Below are positions 34,103 to 43,516 of a stretch of 64,000 bases of DNA, in pieces (the first letter of the stretch is position 1; each line of letters opens with the position of its first letter). The translations under genes and the position numbers were made by a program. Below the pieces are notes generated by a model that saw only the letters and a list, made by a program, of their open reading frames with translations, searched no databases and was not told the origin of the DNA. This stretch comes from Desulfovibrio sp. JC010. GTDB taxonomy: Bacteria > Desulfobacterota > Desulfovibrionia > Desulfovibrionales > Desulfovibrionaceae. The DNA is taken from contig NZ_VOIQ01000005.1 in assembly GCF_010470675.1 (NCBI RefSeq), positions 1 through 64,000 on the forward strand. The letters are read 5' to 3'.

Positions 34103-35068
34103 ATGCGCGCAATATATTTTGAAGACGGGAAGATTGATTTTGTCCAGCGGGATAAACCGCAGCTTGGGCCGGGGGAGGCTCTGCTTAAAGTGCTGCTGGC
34201 CGGGATATGCAATACTGATATTGAACTGTATAAGGGCTACTATGGTTTCGCAGGTGTTCCGGGGCACGAATTTGTAGCCGTAGTGGAAGAGTGCCCGGAT
34301 CGACAGGAACTGGTAGGCAAGCGGGTTGTGGCGGATATTAATTGTCCAGTGGGGGCTTATGTGGGTGACCGCAGGCATGTTGCGAATAGAACTGTCGTGG
34401 GAATCGTGAACCATGACGGTGCCTTTGCTGAGTACCTGAAAGTACCGGCGGAAAATCTTTACGTGGTTGCGGATAAAGTTGAGGACCGGGCGGCTGTCTT
34501 TGCCGAACCTTTGGCTGCCGGGCTGGAAGTGAGTCAGCAGATTCACGTTACCGGGGATATGCGGGTTATGGTGCTAGGTGACGGTAAGCTGGGACTTCTG
34601 ACCGCACTGGCTTTGAAGCTTTACAATCCGCATGTGCTGCTGGTGGGTAAACATGAGGACAAGCTTGCTATTGCGGCCAAGCAGGGTGTTAATACCTATT
34701 GCATAGGCGATCCTGAAGAACTCACCGCGCTGGCGGCAGAATGGGATAAATTCGATCTGGTGGTGGAGGCTACCGGCAGCGAGAAGGGCATAAACTACGC
34801 CCTTGATTTTGTACGCCCGGAAGGGACCATCGTAGCCAAGACCACCTCACACCTGCCAAGTTCCATCAATCTGGCCAAGCTGGTGGTGGATGAGATTTCC
34901 ATAGTCGGCTCCCGCTGCGGGGATATCGGTCTGGCCCTGAATGTGCTGGAGCAGGGTATGATTGATGTCAGCGGGCTGATTGAAGCTGAATATGACTTCG
35001 ATGATTTTACTGAGGCTTTTGAGCGGGCTATGACTAAAGGAGCCAAAAAAGTTCTGGTTCGGATGTAA
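34103..35068 (+). CDS. Medium-chain dehydrogenase without structural zinc lobe
   Basis: Product of 321 residues of the zinc-dependent alcohol dehydrogenase superfamily. The catalytic zinc Cys is in LAGICNTDIE near 36, followed by VPGHEFVA, and the dinucleotide-binding motif VLGDGKLGLLTALAL lies near 155. The loop that holds four structural-zinc Cys in classic members has only one Cys (INCPVGAYVGDRR), so structural zinc is absent. Substrate unknown. AAGGAG precedes the ATG. A terminator shared with the convergent chemoreceptor follows. Confidence 0.87.
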   Translation: MRAIYFEDGKIDFVQRDKPQLGPGEALLKVLLAGICNTDIELYKGYYGFAGVPGHEFVAVVEECPDRQELVGKRVVADINCPVGAYVGDRRHVANRTVVGIVNHDGAFAEYLKVPAENLYVVADKVEDRAAVFAEPLAAGLEVSQQIHVTGDMRVMVLGDGKLGLLTALALKLYNPHVLLVGKHEDKLAIAAKQGVNTYCIGDPEELTALAAEWDKFDLVVEATGSEKGINYALDFVRPEGTIVAKTTSHLPSSINLAKLVVDEISIVGSRCGDIGLALNVLEQGMIDVSGLIEAEYDFDDFTEAFERAMTKGAKKVLVRM

Positions 35069-35094
35069 ATAGTTAAAAAATGATTGTAAAAGAG

Positions 35095-35136
35095 AAATCC
35101 CTCCCCCCGAATCAAATCGGGAGGAGGGATTTTTTA
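35095..35136. terminator. Bidirectional terminator
   Basis: Stem of 16 bases with one mismatch (35095-35110 with 35117-35132), flanked by T-rich sequence on the plus strand and A-rich sequence on the other side. It serves the convergent dehydrogenase and chemoreceptor genes. Confidence 0.85.
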
Positions 35137-35162
35137 ATTGTATTGGTTTGGGCTGATGCAGC

Positions 35163-37214
35163 TTATTCTTTCATCTCTTCAATAATGGTCCGCAGACGCT
35201 CAGAAAGCTCGGCCAGTTCGGATATGGCTATGGCGGATTGTTCCATGGCGTCAGCAGTTTCGGAGGCGATGGCGTTGATCTCGTCCGCTCCGCGGCTGAT
35301 CTGTTCGGTGGCTGCGGATTGTTCTTCCGAAGCTGTGGCAATGGCCCGGACCTGATCGGCGGTGGAGACGATGTTTTCAAGAATTGCTGTCAGTGAGTCT
35401 TGTGCCTCTCCGGTCAGCTCTGTGCTTTCATCAACCATTTTGGTGGTCTTTTCCATGGAATCAACACTCTTGGAGGTGCTGTCCTGAATCGCGTTGATAG
35501 CACTGCCTACTTCCTGTGTGGCGGTCATGGTCTTTTCAGCCAGCTTGCGGACTTCATCAGCAACAACTGCGAAGCCTCGTCCGGCTTCCCCGGCACGGGC
35601 CGCTTCAATTGCCGCGTTTAGTGCCAGCAGGTTGGTTTGGTCGGCAATATCGCTGATGACCCCCATGATGTTACCGATGGATTGTGATTGTCCATCCAGC
35701 TCTTTCATTTCGTTCTGAAGGTTTTCAGCTTCTTTGCTGAGTTCACTGATTGAATCAGTTACCTTGTTAACAACCTGTTGGCCGCCTTCAGCCTGACTTT
35801 GTGCTTCGTCGGCGTTTTCTGCTGCGTTGCCAGCGTTGCCGGCAACTTCCAGAACCGTGGCGTTGAGTTGTTCCATGGCGGTGGCGGTCTCCTGAACGCG
35901 CTCGCGCTGAACATCCGCACCTCGGCGGGATTCCTGAATCTGGGTATTCAGTTCATCAGATGCGGAAGCTACCTGATCCACGATCTGTTCAAGGCTCATG
36001 GCTGCCTGCAGGATACCTTCTTTCTGGGCTCGTGCGGCCTGTTCCTGCGCTTCCTTGGCCTGTGCGGTGGCCTTCATGGCTTCGTCCGCTTTGGTTTCGG
36101 CTTCTGCGCTTTTTTCAGTAATTTCTTCTATTTGGGCTCCAAGATTGTGTGCCATGGTCCGGAAGGAACGGCCCAGTTCACCCAGTTCGTCCTGTTTGTC
36201 GGCCATGGAATCGGGAATAGTGATATCCACAGAACCGTCTGCAATAATATTTGCGTTATCAACCACGATTCTGATGGATTTGGTCAGCTTGCGGACGATG
36301 AAAAGCACTACTAAGCCCACAGCAAGAATGGTGATAAACGCGCCGAGAAAAGTGAGGTTGCGTATGGTTTTCATTGCACTCAGCAGTTCGCCGATGGGGG
36401 CAATGACGCCGATACGCCAGTTGGTGAGTTTGGTGGTGCCGAAGACAACAATTTCATCCTGCTGGAATGCCCGGCTGAAATATTTGTACTGGCCGAACTC
36501 GTTGCCGATCATGGTTGGGCCGAAGGACCAGCCTTTGATGTTGTCCTTCATGATTTTTTCAGCTTCGCGGTGCCCCACAACCAGACCGTTTTTATCGGTG
36601 GCAAAAGCGTAGCCTGTTTTACCGATTTTAACTGTGGCAAGCACTTCTTGGTACAGGGACTGGAATTCAGTTACAATGTACATCACGCCTTTAATGCTTC
36701 CGGCTTTGTCTTTTACCGGGGTGGCAATGACTATGATCGGCTTTCCGGAACTCTTGGAGATCAAAGGTTCTGAAATATAAGTTTTGCCCTGCATCGCTCC
36801 TTTGAAATATGCGCGGCTGGAAACGTTTATTTTTTTTGTCGATTTTGCAGATGTTTGGACAATATCGCCATTTGGATTTGCAAGCCTTAGGCTTTTGATA
36901 TCCGGGAAAGTCTGGGTTACGTTTTTGATCAGTTTACCGAAATTCCCGATTGCGTCGGCGTCACCTTCAAGGGCTTTAGCCATGTTTGCGTTCTTGCTCC
37001 AGACTGTGATGTTGGCTGCTTTGTTTTTAAACCATTCATCAACTCTGGCGATAGTATTATCTCTTTCGCTTTTTACTGTCTCGATGAGTTCTTTTTCAAA
37101 TTCTCTAGATGATTCCCAGTAGCTAAAGTACTGAAGTGACAGGATGCCCAGAATCATTACGCATAGAATGGGCAGCAGCAGTTGGCCTTGCAATTGTAGT
37201 TTCGGCATTTTCAT
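35163..37214 (-). CDS. Methyl-accepting chemotaxis protein with dCache-type sensor
   Basis: Product of 683 residues: membrane segment 10-28, double-Cache-like sensor about 35-275 ([35 protein letters not shown]), second membrane segment 283-305, HAMP, coiled coil rich in Ala, Glu and Gln, and the signalling hairpin [20 protein letters not shown] near 550. The C-terminus (TIIEEMKE) has no CheR-docking pentapeptide. It should sense a periplasmic small molecule such as an organic or amino acid. AGGAG lies five bases before the ATG. Single gene. Confidence 0.95.
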   Translation of the reverse strand: MKMPKLQLQGQLLLPILCVMILGILSLQYFSYWESSREFEKELIETVKSERDNTIARVDEWFKNKAANITVWSKNANMAKALEGDADAIGNFGKLIKNVTQTFPDIKSLRLANPNGDIVQTSAKSTKKINVSSRAYFKGAMQGKTYISEPLISKSSGKPIIVIATPVKDKAGSIKGVMYIVTEFQSLYQEVLATVKIGKTGYAFATDKNGLVVGHREAEKIMKDNIKGWSFGPTMIGNEFGQYKYFSRAFQQDEIVVFGTTKLTNWRIGVIAPIGELLSAMKTIRNLTFLGAFITILAVGLVVLFIVRKLTKSIRIVVDNANIIADGSVDITIPDSMADKQDELGELGRSFRTMAHNLGAQIEEITEKSAEAETKADEAMKATAQAKEAQEQAARAQKEGILQAAMSLEQIVDQVASASDELNTQIQESRRGADVQRERVQETATAMEQLNATVLEVAGNAGNAAENADEAQSQAEGGQQVVNKVTDSISELSKEAENLQNEMKELDGQSQSIGNIMGVISDIADQTNLLALNAAIEAARAGEAGRGFAVVADEVRKLAEKTMTATQEVGSAINAIQDSTSKSVDSMEKTTKMVDESTELTGEAQDSLTAILENIVSTADQVRAIATASEEQSAATEQISRGADEINAIASETADAMEQSAIAISELAELSERLRTIIEEMKE

Positions 37215-37362
37215 GGAGGCTCCTGATATTATTACGTGGCGGTGGCAAAAAAAGTACTTAATGTGATTACGTGTATATATCTAATTAGTGTATATTTTGG
37301 AAGCATTTTATATGGGGGGCATTGAAATTTAACATTAATTATAATTTAATTGTTCGAAAAAT

Positions 37363-37397
37363 AAATTCCTCCCCCCGAATTTCGGAAGGAGGAATTA
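37363..37397 (-). terminator. Terminator of the solute-binding protein gene
   Basis: Hairpin AATTCCTCC.../...GGAGGAATT with mismatched centre, followed on the minus strand by TTTATTTTT. Similar in sequence to terminators at 35095 and 38289. Confidence 0.75.
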
Positions 37398-37428
37398 CGA
37401 TAAAACAGTTCCGCGGAGTTGGAAAAGA

Positions 37429-38220
37429 TTAATACTTATGGATAATTTCCTGTATGCTTCCATTTTTTTTCATATCGGCAAGTGTGTTTGAAATGGTTCC
37501 TATGCTGGAGGCGTAAGGGCTTTTTTTGCTGATTAATAAATGAAAAGGCATTGATTCCAAAACAATGTCGGTTTGAATTATTTTTTTCCGTAAACCTTGC
37601 CTGTCTATATCCGGCCATGCTCCGGCTGGCCATTCAATAATCAGATCTCCCCGTCCACGGGAGAGCATGGGCCATACCCCTTCACGCAGATGCGACTCCT
37701 GCACCTTGATTCCCCGTGATCTGATGTGTTTATCGTTCCATCCGTTTCCGGCATAGGTGATGACAGTCAAGCCGCTGGCCTTCAGGTCATCAATGTTTTT
37801 GATTTTATTAATTATGCCCATTTTGGGATGCCCGGCGTATGTAAATATGTTCATTGTCTTATTATAGAAAGGAGTGGGGTGTGTAACACTGTATTCAAGC
37901 CGCTCTTTGGTTGGGACTGTGATCATGGCATCGGCTCGACCCTGCTGCACATAACGCTGGCACCTTTTCCACGGATATTCGTTCCATTGCAGCCTGATTT
38001 TGGAATTTAGAGCAGCTTTTGAGATTATCTCATAAAACATGCCGTCCATGGTTCCATTTTCGGAACGTGAGAAAAAAGGCCAGTAGTCAGGATAGGCTAT
38101 AGTTAATGATCTTTGCGCATGGGCAGGGAGGGCGCAGCAGATGCTCACACTCAATATAAATATTTTTAATACTGATGCTATGTATTTATTATATTTCAGG
38201 ATCGGATAGAGGAAAGGCAT
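37429..38220 (-). CDS. Periplasmic solute-binding protein, family 3 type
   Basis: Product of about 263 residues with signal peptide ending CCALPAHA. It has the shape of the polar-amino-acid (SBP family 3) fold: LTIAYPDYWPFFSRSENGTM, then GMFYEIISKAA, RCQRYVQQGRADAMITVPTK, and a C-terminal ADMKKNGSIQEIIHKY. No transporter genes are adjacent, so it may serve sensing or an unlinked transporter. The start is uncertain: ATG codons at 38235 and 38220 both lack ribosome sites, and a TTGACG/TAGATT promoter-like pair lies directly upstream. Confidence 0.8.
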   Translation of the reverse strand: MPFLYPILKYNKYIASVLKIFILSVSICCALPAHAQRSLTIAYPDYWPFFSRSENGTMDGMFYEIISKAALNSKIRLQWNEYPWKRCQRYVQQGRADAMITVPTKERLEYSVTHPTPFYNKTMNIFTYAGHPKMGIINKIKNIDDLKASGLTVITYAGNGWNDKHIRSRGIKVQESHLREGVWPMLSRGRGDLIIEWPAGAWPDIDRQGLRKKIIQTDIVLESMPFHLLISKKSPYASSIGTISNTLADMKKNGSIQEIIHKY

Positions 38221-38288
38221 GCCCAAATCTAGCATATGGGCTTTCTGCGTCAATTAGTTTATTTATATAGGGCCTGTTGCGGCATAAG

Positions 38289-38326
38289 AAAAATTCCCTC
38301 CCTCCGAAAACACGGAGAGAGGGAAT
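38289..38326 (-). terminator. Terminator of the NhaC-type antiporter gene
   Basis: AAATTCCCTC/GAGGGAATTT stem (one family with the hairpins at 35095 and 37363), followed on the minus strand by a T run. Confidence 0.8.
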
Positions 38327-38354
38327 TTCTAAATTGTATATATCGCCGTTTGAA

Positions 38355-40061
38355 CTAGTTCGAAACAGGCTTACCCAGGAATCGTACTGTTGCAAGCACT
38401 GCCAAAACACCTACTGGCAGAACCATCAGTACGGGCATTCCCAGACCTGCGGGGATGTAGCCGAACAGGATGGAGATGATTGCTACCGGGATGGCGTAGA
38501 ACAGCTGTGTTCTGGTGTGGTCGATGTGGTCACATGCGGAACCCATGGAGGACAGGATTGTGGTGTCCGAGATGGGTGAGCAGTGGTCGCCGAAGATGGC
38601 TCCGGTGAGGACCGCACCGATGTTCAGGATTACGTAACCCTGTTCCGGTACCAGTGCGTAGGCCAGCGGGATGCACAGCGGCATGAGGATACCCATGGTT
38701 CCGTAAGATGTTCCTGTTGCAAAGGAGATGATGGACCCCATGATGAAGATGATGGAGGGCAGCAGGAAGGTCGGGATGGTATCGGAAAGCACGCTTACGA
38801 GGTAAGCGGCGGTTCCCAGTTCTTTAATGATGCCGGAAAGGGACCATGCCAGCAGCAGGATTACTGCGGTGATGTTCAGGGATTTAACACCCTGTACCCA
38901 GGTGGAGATCGCTTCGTCCACAGTCAGGATGCGTCTGCCGATGGCGATGGCCAGAGCAACAACGCCTGCGATAAGTGCGGCCTGAAAGAGAACCACTGAA
39001 GCATCGGATGCACCGAAAGCCTCACGGATAGCAATAAAGCTCATGGGAGCATCTTCGAAAATCTGCTTCAGTGCGGCATCGTCACCGCCCATGATACCGT
39101 TGTAGCCGTTGAAGTAGAAGCCGAGGAATGCGGCAACAATCAGGGTTCCGATGGGAATGATTGCATACCAGATGCTGGGCTTGATATCTTCGGAAGGCTG
39201 CAGTTCAGTTGCTTCATCCGCGACCATGGGTTTGGCGTCGTCGGCAAGTACTTTGCCGGTGGTGCGGGCGCGCTGTTCGGCCTTGTACATGGGACCGAAT
39301 TCACGCATAAACCAGATGGTGGCGAGAATGAAGACCAGAATAAGGATGTTGTAAAAACGGTACGGGATGGTTTCCACGAATACGCCGTAGGCGTTCATGG
39401 TGTATCCGATTCCCTGCAACCCGTCGCGGATCAGGCCCACTTCGTAGGCAACCCATGTGGAGATCAGCGCGATACCGGCGATGGGTGCTGCGGTGGCGTC
39501 GATAACGAAAGCAAGCTTTTCACGGGAAACTTTCATTTTATCGGTCACCGGGCGCATGATCGGTCCGACAGTGAGGGAGTTTGCATAGTCATCAAAAAAG
39601 ATGAACAGACCGAGTACCCAGGTTACAAACTGGGAGCTTCTGGGGCTTTTTGCCTTTTTAGCCAGAGCGTCCGCAATTGCTTTGGCACCGCCCATTTTGG
39701 ATACCAGCGCGATGAGTCCGCCGATGGCGAGGCACTGGAGTACAATACCCGCGTTCCATGAATCAGCCAGAGAGCTGAGGATTTCATTGGAAAGGCGCAG
39801 GAAGCCGCCTACAAATCCGTTGTAGATGTCAAACCCCTTGGCTTCCAGCATGAAAGCACCGGAAAAAACACCGATGAAAAGTGAAAGAACAACGTTCTTG
39901 GTAATGAAAGCAAGAACGATAGCCACCAGCGGCGGAATCAGTGTAAAGAATCCGAATACCTTGGCGTTTGCCGGGCCGAGGCTGGAGTCAGCAGCGAATG
40001 CAGGCTGACATAGCAGTGCAAAGAGCACTGTGAGTATAAACAGTCCACTCCATTTGCGCAT
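38355..40061 (-). CDS. NhaC-family Na+/H+ antiporter
   Basis: Product of 568 residues, about a dozen membrane segments and a signal-like N-terminus (LTVLFALLCQPAFAAD). NhaC family blocks: FIFFDDYANSLTVGPIMRPV near 150, APIAGIALISTWVAYEVGLI near 190 and GAIFGDHCSPISDTTILSS near 505. It exchanges Na+ (perhaps with malate or lactate in some relatives) for H+. I start at 40061, where AAGGGGG lies nine bases upstream, and reject the frame from 40139. Divergent from thiC. Confidence 0.9.
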   Translation of the reverse strand: MRKWSGLFILTVLFALLCQPAFAADSSLGPANAKVFGFFTLIPPLVAIVLAFITKNVVLSLFIGVFSGAFMLEAKGFDIYNGFVGGFLRLSNEILSSLADSWNAGIVLQCLAIGGLIALVSKMGGAKAIADALAKKAKSPRSSQFVTWVLGLFIFFDDYANSLTVGPIMRPVTDKMKVSREKLAFVIDATAAPIAGIALISTWVAYEVGLIRDGLQGIGYTMNAYGVFVETIPYRFYNILILVFILATIWFMREFGPMYKAEQRARTTGKVLADDAKPMVADEATELQPSEDIKPSIWYAIIPIGTLIVAAFLGFYFNGYNGIMGGDDAALKQIFEDAPMSFIAIREAFGASDASVVLFQAALIAGVVALAIAIGRRILTVDEAISTWVQGVKSLNITAVILLLAWSLSGIIKELGTAAYLVSVLSDTIPTFLLPSIIFIMGSIISFATGTSYGTMGILMPLCIPLAYALVPEQGYVILNIGAVLTGAIFGDHCSPISDTTILSSMGSACDHIDHTRTQLFYAIPVAIISILFGYIPAGLGMPVLMVLPVGVLAVLATVRFLGKPVSN

Positions 40062-40386
40062 TTTAAATTTCCCCCTTGAAATATTAGTGTCGCAAAAAAT
40101 ATGATCTGCTGATCTACTAGAAATTATACATAAATGCAAATTTGATTTTGTATCTGTTTAATTTTCCATGATAAAATTCTGAAATGACAGGCTTTAAACG
40201 CATAGAATTAATGAAAGAGTAATGAGTGCCGCGCTTTCAGATAAACTTGAAGCTGTGCTCTTATTTGGTTTCGGGGTAAAAAGTTCCATTGTACCCTGCA
40301 ACGATTTGGGGTATGGACTTGCCTGTACAGACACCATTGATAATACGATAAATGCACAATCCTAAATAAAGTTATAAGGAAATCAG
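40062..40386. other. Divergent intergenic region between antiporter and thiC
   Basis: AT-rich, 325 bases, presumably holding both promoters. No thiamine-pyrophosphate riboswitch was seen: the conserved CTGAGA core is missing. No gene or repeat recognised. Confidence 0.5.
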
Positions 40387-41655
40387 ATGTTTTCAAAAAA
40401 TAAAGCTCTCAAAAGCATATTTGATTCCAGCATTGATGAACTTTGCAAGAGCGAAGGTCTCTCCAAAGAGACCATTATTCAGGGCATTGAAGACGGGACT
40501 ATGGTTCTGCTCGGGAACCCCAATCACAAGAATGTTACTCCCACCCTCATCGGACAGCCCGCAAAGGTAAAAGTAAACGCCAACATCGGTACTTCTCCTT
40601 TCAAAAATGATCGTGAAAAGGAAATGAAGAAGCTGGATGCAGCATGGAAAGCAGGCGCACACGCCGTTATGGACCTTTCTACTGCCGGTGATCTGGACGG
40701 AATCAGAACCGATATGCTGAACAGCTGCCCCCTGCCGCTGGGTACTGTACCCATCTATGCCATGGCGCAGCAGTATGTTGCCCGTGACGAAGACCCCGCA
40801 GGTTTTTCCATTGATGAACTTCTCGCTGAAGTGGAAAAAGAAGCCGAACAGGGCGTTGATTTCATGACTCTGCATTGCGGCCTGACCCGCCGCGGAGCTG
40901 ACTGGGCAACTGCTGAGGATGAACGTCTGCTGGGTATTGTTTCCCGCGGCGGTTCCATTCTTGCCCGCTGGATGCGTGATCATGATGAAGAAAATCCGCT
41001 GCTCACCAACTACGACAGAATTCTTGAAATCTGCCTGAAGCACAACGTGACCCTGAGTCTTGGCGACGGTCTGCGCCCCGGTGCAGGTGCCGATGCCGGT
41101 GATGCTGCGCAGTGGGAAGAAGTTCTGGTGCTCGGCAAGCTTGCCAAGCGCGCTCACGAGTACGGTGTACAGGCTATGATCGAAGGTCCCGGCCACGTGC
41201 CCATGAATCTCGTTGAAACCCAGATTCGCGGTATTAAGGCTGCTACCTACAACGCGCCTCTCTACGTCCTCGGCCCTCTGGTGACTGACTCCGCACCCGG
41301 TTACGACCATATTGCCGGAGCAATCGGCGGTGCCATCGCGGTTATGAACGGCGTGGACTTCCTCTGCTACCTGACTCCCGCTGAACACCTGACCCTGCCT
41401 GAGATCGACGATGTCTGGAACGGTGTTAAAGCCTCCCTCGTAGCCGCACAGTGCGGTGAAGTGGGCATGGGCCGTAAGGATGCTGTCCAGCGCGATAGAG
41501 ATATTTCTATTGCACGTAAGGAACTCGACTGGGACAAGATCGCCGAACTGGCAATTGACCCCGCTCTGGCCTGTGCGCGTAGAAAAGACCACAAAGATGA
41601 AAAAGAATGCGCTATGTGCGGAAAATTCTGCGCAGTACGCATGCTTTCTGAATAA
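40387..41655 (+). CDS. thiC: Phosphomethylpyrimidine synthase ThiC, short anaerobe type
   Basis: Product of 422 residues, a radical-SAM enzyme that rearranges aminoimidazole ribotide to hydroxymethylpyrimidine phosphate for thiamine. Family blocks: KVNANIGTSP near 61, HAVMDLSTAGD near 91, FMTLHCGLTRRG near 160, IEGPGHVPMN near 264. The Cys-cluster tail reads CAMCGKFC, spacing CX2CX3C, one residue shorter than the canonical CX2CX4C. BzaF-type hydroxybenzimidazole synthases are close relatives and cannot be excluded. AAGGA precedes the ATG. No riboswitch seen. A terminator follows at 41703. Confidence 0.88.
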   Translation: MFSKNKALKSIFDSSIDELCKSEGLSKETIIQGIEDGTMVLLGNPNHKNVTPTLIGQPAKVKVNANIGTSPFKNDREKEMKKLDAAWKAGAHAVMDLSTAGDLDGIRTDMLNSCPLPLGTVPIYAMAQQYVARDEDPAGFSIDELLAEVEKEAEQGVDFMTLHCGLTRRGADWATAEDERLLGIVSRGGSILARWMRDHDEENPLLTNYDRILEICLKHNVTLSLGDGLRPGAGADAGDAAQWEEVLVLGKLAKRAHEYGVQAMIEGPGHVPMNLVETQIRGIKAATYNAPLYVLGPLVTDSAPGYDHIAGAIGGAIAVMNGVDFLCYLTPAEHLTLPEIDDVWNGVKASLVAAQCGEVGMGRKDAVQRDRDISIARKELDWDKIAELAIDPALACARRKDHKDEKECAMCGKFCAVRMLSE

Positions 41656-41702
41656 TCCCGATTCAAAATAGAGCCGCTCTGTACATCCCATAGATGATAA
41701 TG

Positions 41703-41736
41703 GCCCGTGACACCGCTGGTGTTACGGGCTTTTTTT
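41703..41736 (+). terminator. Terminator of thiC
   Basis: Stem GCCCGTGACACC/GGTGTTACGGGC with a 3-base loop, then seven T. Confidence 0.92.
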
Positions 41737-41799
41737 GTGTACTCTGAAGCAGTTTAGTTTAAACAATCGTTTGAAAAAAGTATGCTGGGAGGAACGGCA

Positions 41800-42459
41800 A
41801 TGTTTCAATATGTACGGGACCCCATGAGCGGGTTGACCCATTTCATAGGCTTTTGCCTAGCCATTGCCGGGCTGGTCATGCTGCTGGTCGCTTCTGTAAA
41901 TCCCACCAGCGTGATGCATGTGGTCACCTTTTCCGTGTTCGGCGGGGGAATGATCCTGCTTTACCTTGCCAGCACGCTCTACCACTGGTTGCCGCTTTCC
42001 AAGCGGGGCATCATGTGGCTGCGCAAGCTCGACCATTCCATGATTTATGTCTATATCGCCGCTACGTATACGCCCGTTTGCCTTGTGGGGCTTAAGGGGA
42101 CGTGGGGCTGGTCCCTGTTCGCTGCTATCTGGAGTATGGCTGTAGCCGGAATTATCACGAAGATGCTTTGGCTGAACGCGCCGCGCTGGCTGTCCACGGG
42201 GTTCTACCTCGCCATGGGCTGGCTGGTAATCGTTGGGGCTTATCCCCTGATTCAGGCTTTGCAGACCGGGGCCTTGCTCTGGCTTTTGGCCGGGGGGATC
42301 ATGTATTCAATCGGCGCGGTTATTTATGCCATGAAGCGTCCTAATCCGTGGCCGGAGTTTTTCGGCTTTCATGAAATTTTCCACGTCTTCGTCATGGCCG
42401 GAAGTTTCTGCCATTTCTGGGTTATGTATAAGTATATTACGGAATTAGGGTGGGGATAG
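41800..42459 (+). CDS. Hemolysin III/PAQR family membrane protein
   Basis: Product of 219 residues with seven membrane segments. Family landmarks: DPMSGLTHFIGF at the N-terminus, ASTLYHWLP near 60, RKLDHSMIYVYIAATYTP near 80 and FFGFHEIFHVFVMAGSFCHF at the end, supplying the conserved His/Asp/Ser residues of the PAQR metal site. Function in bacteria is poorly defined (membrane hydrolase-like). The start at 41800 has GGGAGG nine bases upstream. The stop codon runs into repeat R5. Confidence 0.9.
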   Translation: MFQYVRDPMSGLTHFIGFCLAIAGLVMLLVASVNPTSVMHVVTFSVFGGGMILLYLASTLYHWLPLSKRGIMWLRKLDHSMIYVYIAATYTPVCLVGLKGTWGWSLFAAIWSMAVAGIITKMLWLNAPRWLSTGFYLAMGWLVIVGAYPLIQALQTGALLWLLAGGIMYSIGAVIYAMKRPNPWPEFFGFHEIFHVFVMAGSFCHFWVMYKYITELGWG

Positions 42460-42539
42460 CCTTCGGCGACCCTGCCGGGGGCCTCAAACCCTTTTGGGAA
42501 AAGGGTTTAAGGATCCCAAAACTTTTTATTAAGCTTCGC
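42459..42539 (-). repeat. Dispersed hairpin repeat, copy R5 (long form)
   Basis: GCCTTCGGCG, CCCTGCCGGGGGCC, stem CAAACCCTTTT/AAAAGGGTTTAA, GATCCCAAAAC and GCTTCGC. It begins at the last base of the hemolysin III stop codon and ends six bases before the thiL stop, so it separates two convergent genes. Confidence 0.85.
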
Positions 42540-42544
42540 TGGTT

Positions 42545-43516
42545 TTATTTGGAAAAGTGGTCGAAGCCTTTGGAAGTATATTCCCTGCCGTTGAGTGAAA
42601 TTTTATTGTCCTCGGTGATGGTACCTATCTGGTGCAGGCCGGGGATTTTTGCTTTTAGTTCTTCGAATTCTTCAGCTGAAGCTGCCCCGAAGAGGGCGTA
42701 ATCTTCGCCGCCGAGAAAGGCGTGTTCCGTAGCGGAAATTGATTTGGTTTCGGCGTAACGGATGATTTCCTCATGCAGCTTTGATTCATCAAGTGAAATT
42801 TTAGCTCCAAGTTCACCCTCACAGCAGCTCAGAAAGCGGGGCAGGTCACGGGCAAGGCCGTCTGAAAGGTCCATTAGGCCTTTCACGTGTTTTGATTGGG
42901 CCAGTTTAATCCCCGCAGCAACGCGCATGGGAGGGCGCAGGTGTGCCTGCACGCATTCAGGGTAAATTTCAGCCGCCTTTGGTCCCATCTCTTCAAGGCT
43001 GAGCAGCCCGGTACGGGCCATGCCTGCAGGGCCGTGCAGGAAAAGCACATCCCCCGGCAGGGCATTACCACGTGAAAGGAATTGTCCGCCCGCAGCTTCG
43101 CCCCAGACGGTCACCGAAATTCCCAGATATTGCCCGCTGGAAAGATCGCCCCCGGCCAGAATCAATCCGTGCTGCTTTGCAAGTGCGGACATGGACTGGA
43201 AAAAAGGTTCCCAGAATTCGCTTTCCAGATTCGGCGGCACAATCAGGCCCAGCGCGAACCCCACAGGTTGCCCCCCCATAGCCGCAATATCGCTGATATT
43301 CACAGCCAGCGATTTATAACCGATGTCTGCCGGGAAAAAATATGATCTTCTGAAATGCACATCTTCCAGAAACAGGTCTTTGCTGATGCACAGGTCTGTT
43401 TTGGAGCGCAGAATAGAGCAGTCGTCCCCACGTCCAAGGGTCACATGACCGTTCTCGGATGGAAAATATTTGTCGATCAGGGTCAGGAAGTCTTGTTCAG
43501 AATTTAATTGAGTCAT
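42545..43516 (-). CDS. thiL: Thiamine-monophosphate kinase
   Basis: Product of 323 residues that phosphorylates thiamine monophosphate to the diphosphate cofactor. It has the ThiL blocks LGRGDDCSIL near residue 28, SLAVNISDIAAMGGQPVGF near 70, LAGGDLSSG near 118, GLMDLSDGLARDL near 200 and FLGGEDYALF near 255. The Asp-rich Mg-ATP sites are intact. The start overlaps the helicase stop (ATGA), so the two are co-translated. With thiC, 0.9 kb away but on the other strand, it supports a thiamine role of the neighbourhood. Confidence 0.95.
   Translation of the reverse strand: MTQLNSEQDFLTLIDKYFPSENGHVTLGRGDDCSILRSKTDLCISKDLFLEDVHFRRSYFFPADIGYKSLAVNISDIAAMGGQPVGFALGLIVPPNLESEFWEPFFQSMSALAKQHGLILAGGDLSSGQYLGISVTVWGEAAGGQFLSRGNALPGDVLFLHGPAGMARTGLLSLEEMGPKAAEIYPECVQAHLRPPMRVAAGIKLAQSKHVKGLMDLSDGLARDLPRFLSCCEGELGAKISLDESKLHEEIIRYAETKSISATEHAFLGGEDYALFGAASAEEFEELKAKIPGLHQIGTITEDNKISLNGREYTSKGFDHFSK

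Noticed and set aside
40062-40386. TPP riboswitch expected before thiC
   Set aside because: The CTGAGA core and the paired arms of the element could not be found.
40393-41691. 432-codon frame antisense to thiC
   Set aside because: ThiC on the plus strand is certain, and the antisense product has no recognisable family and no ribosome site.
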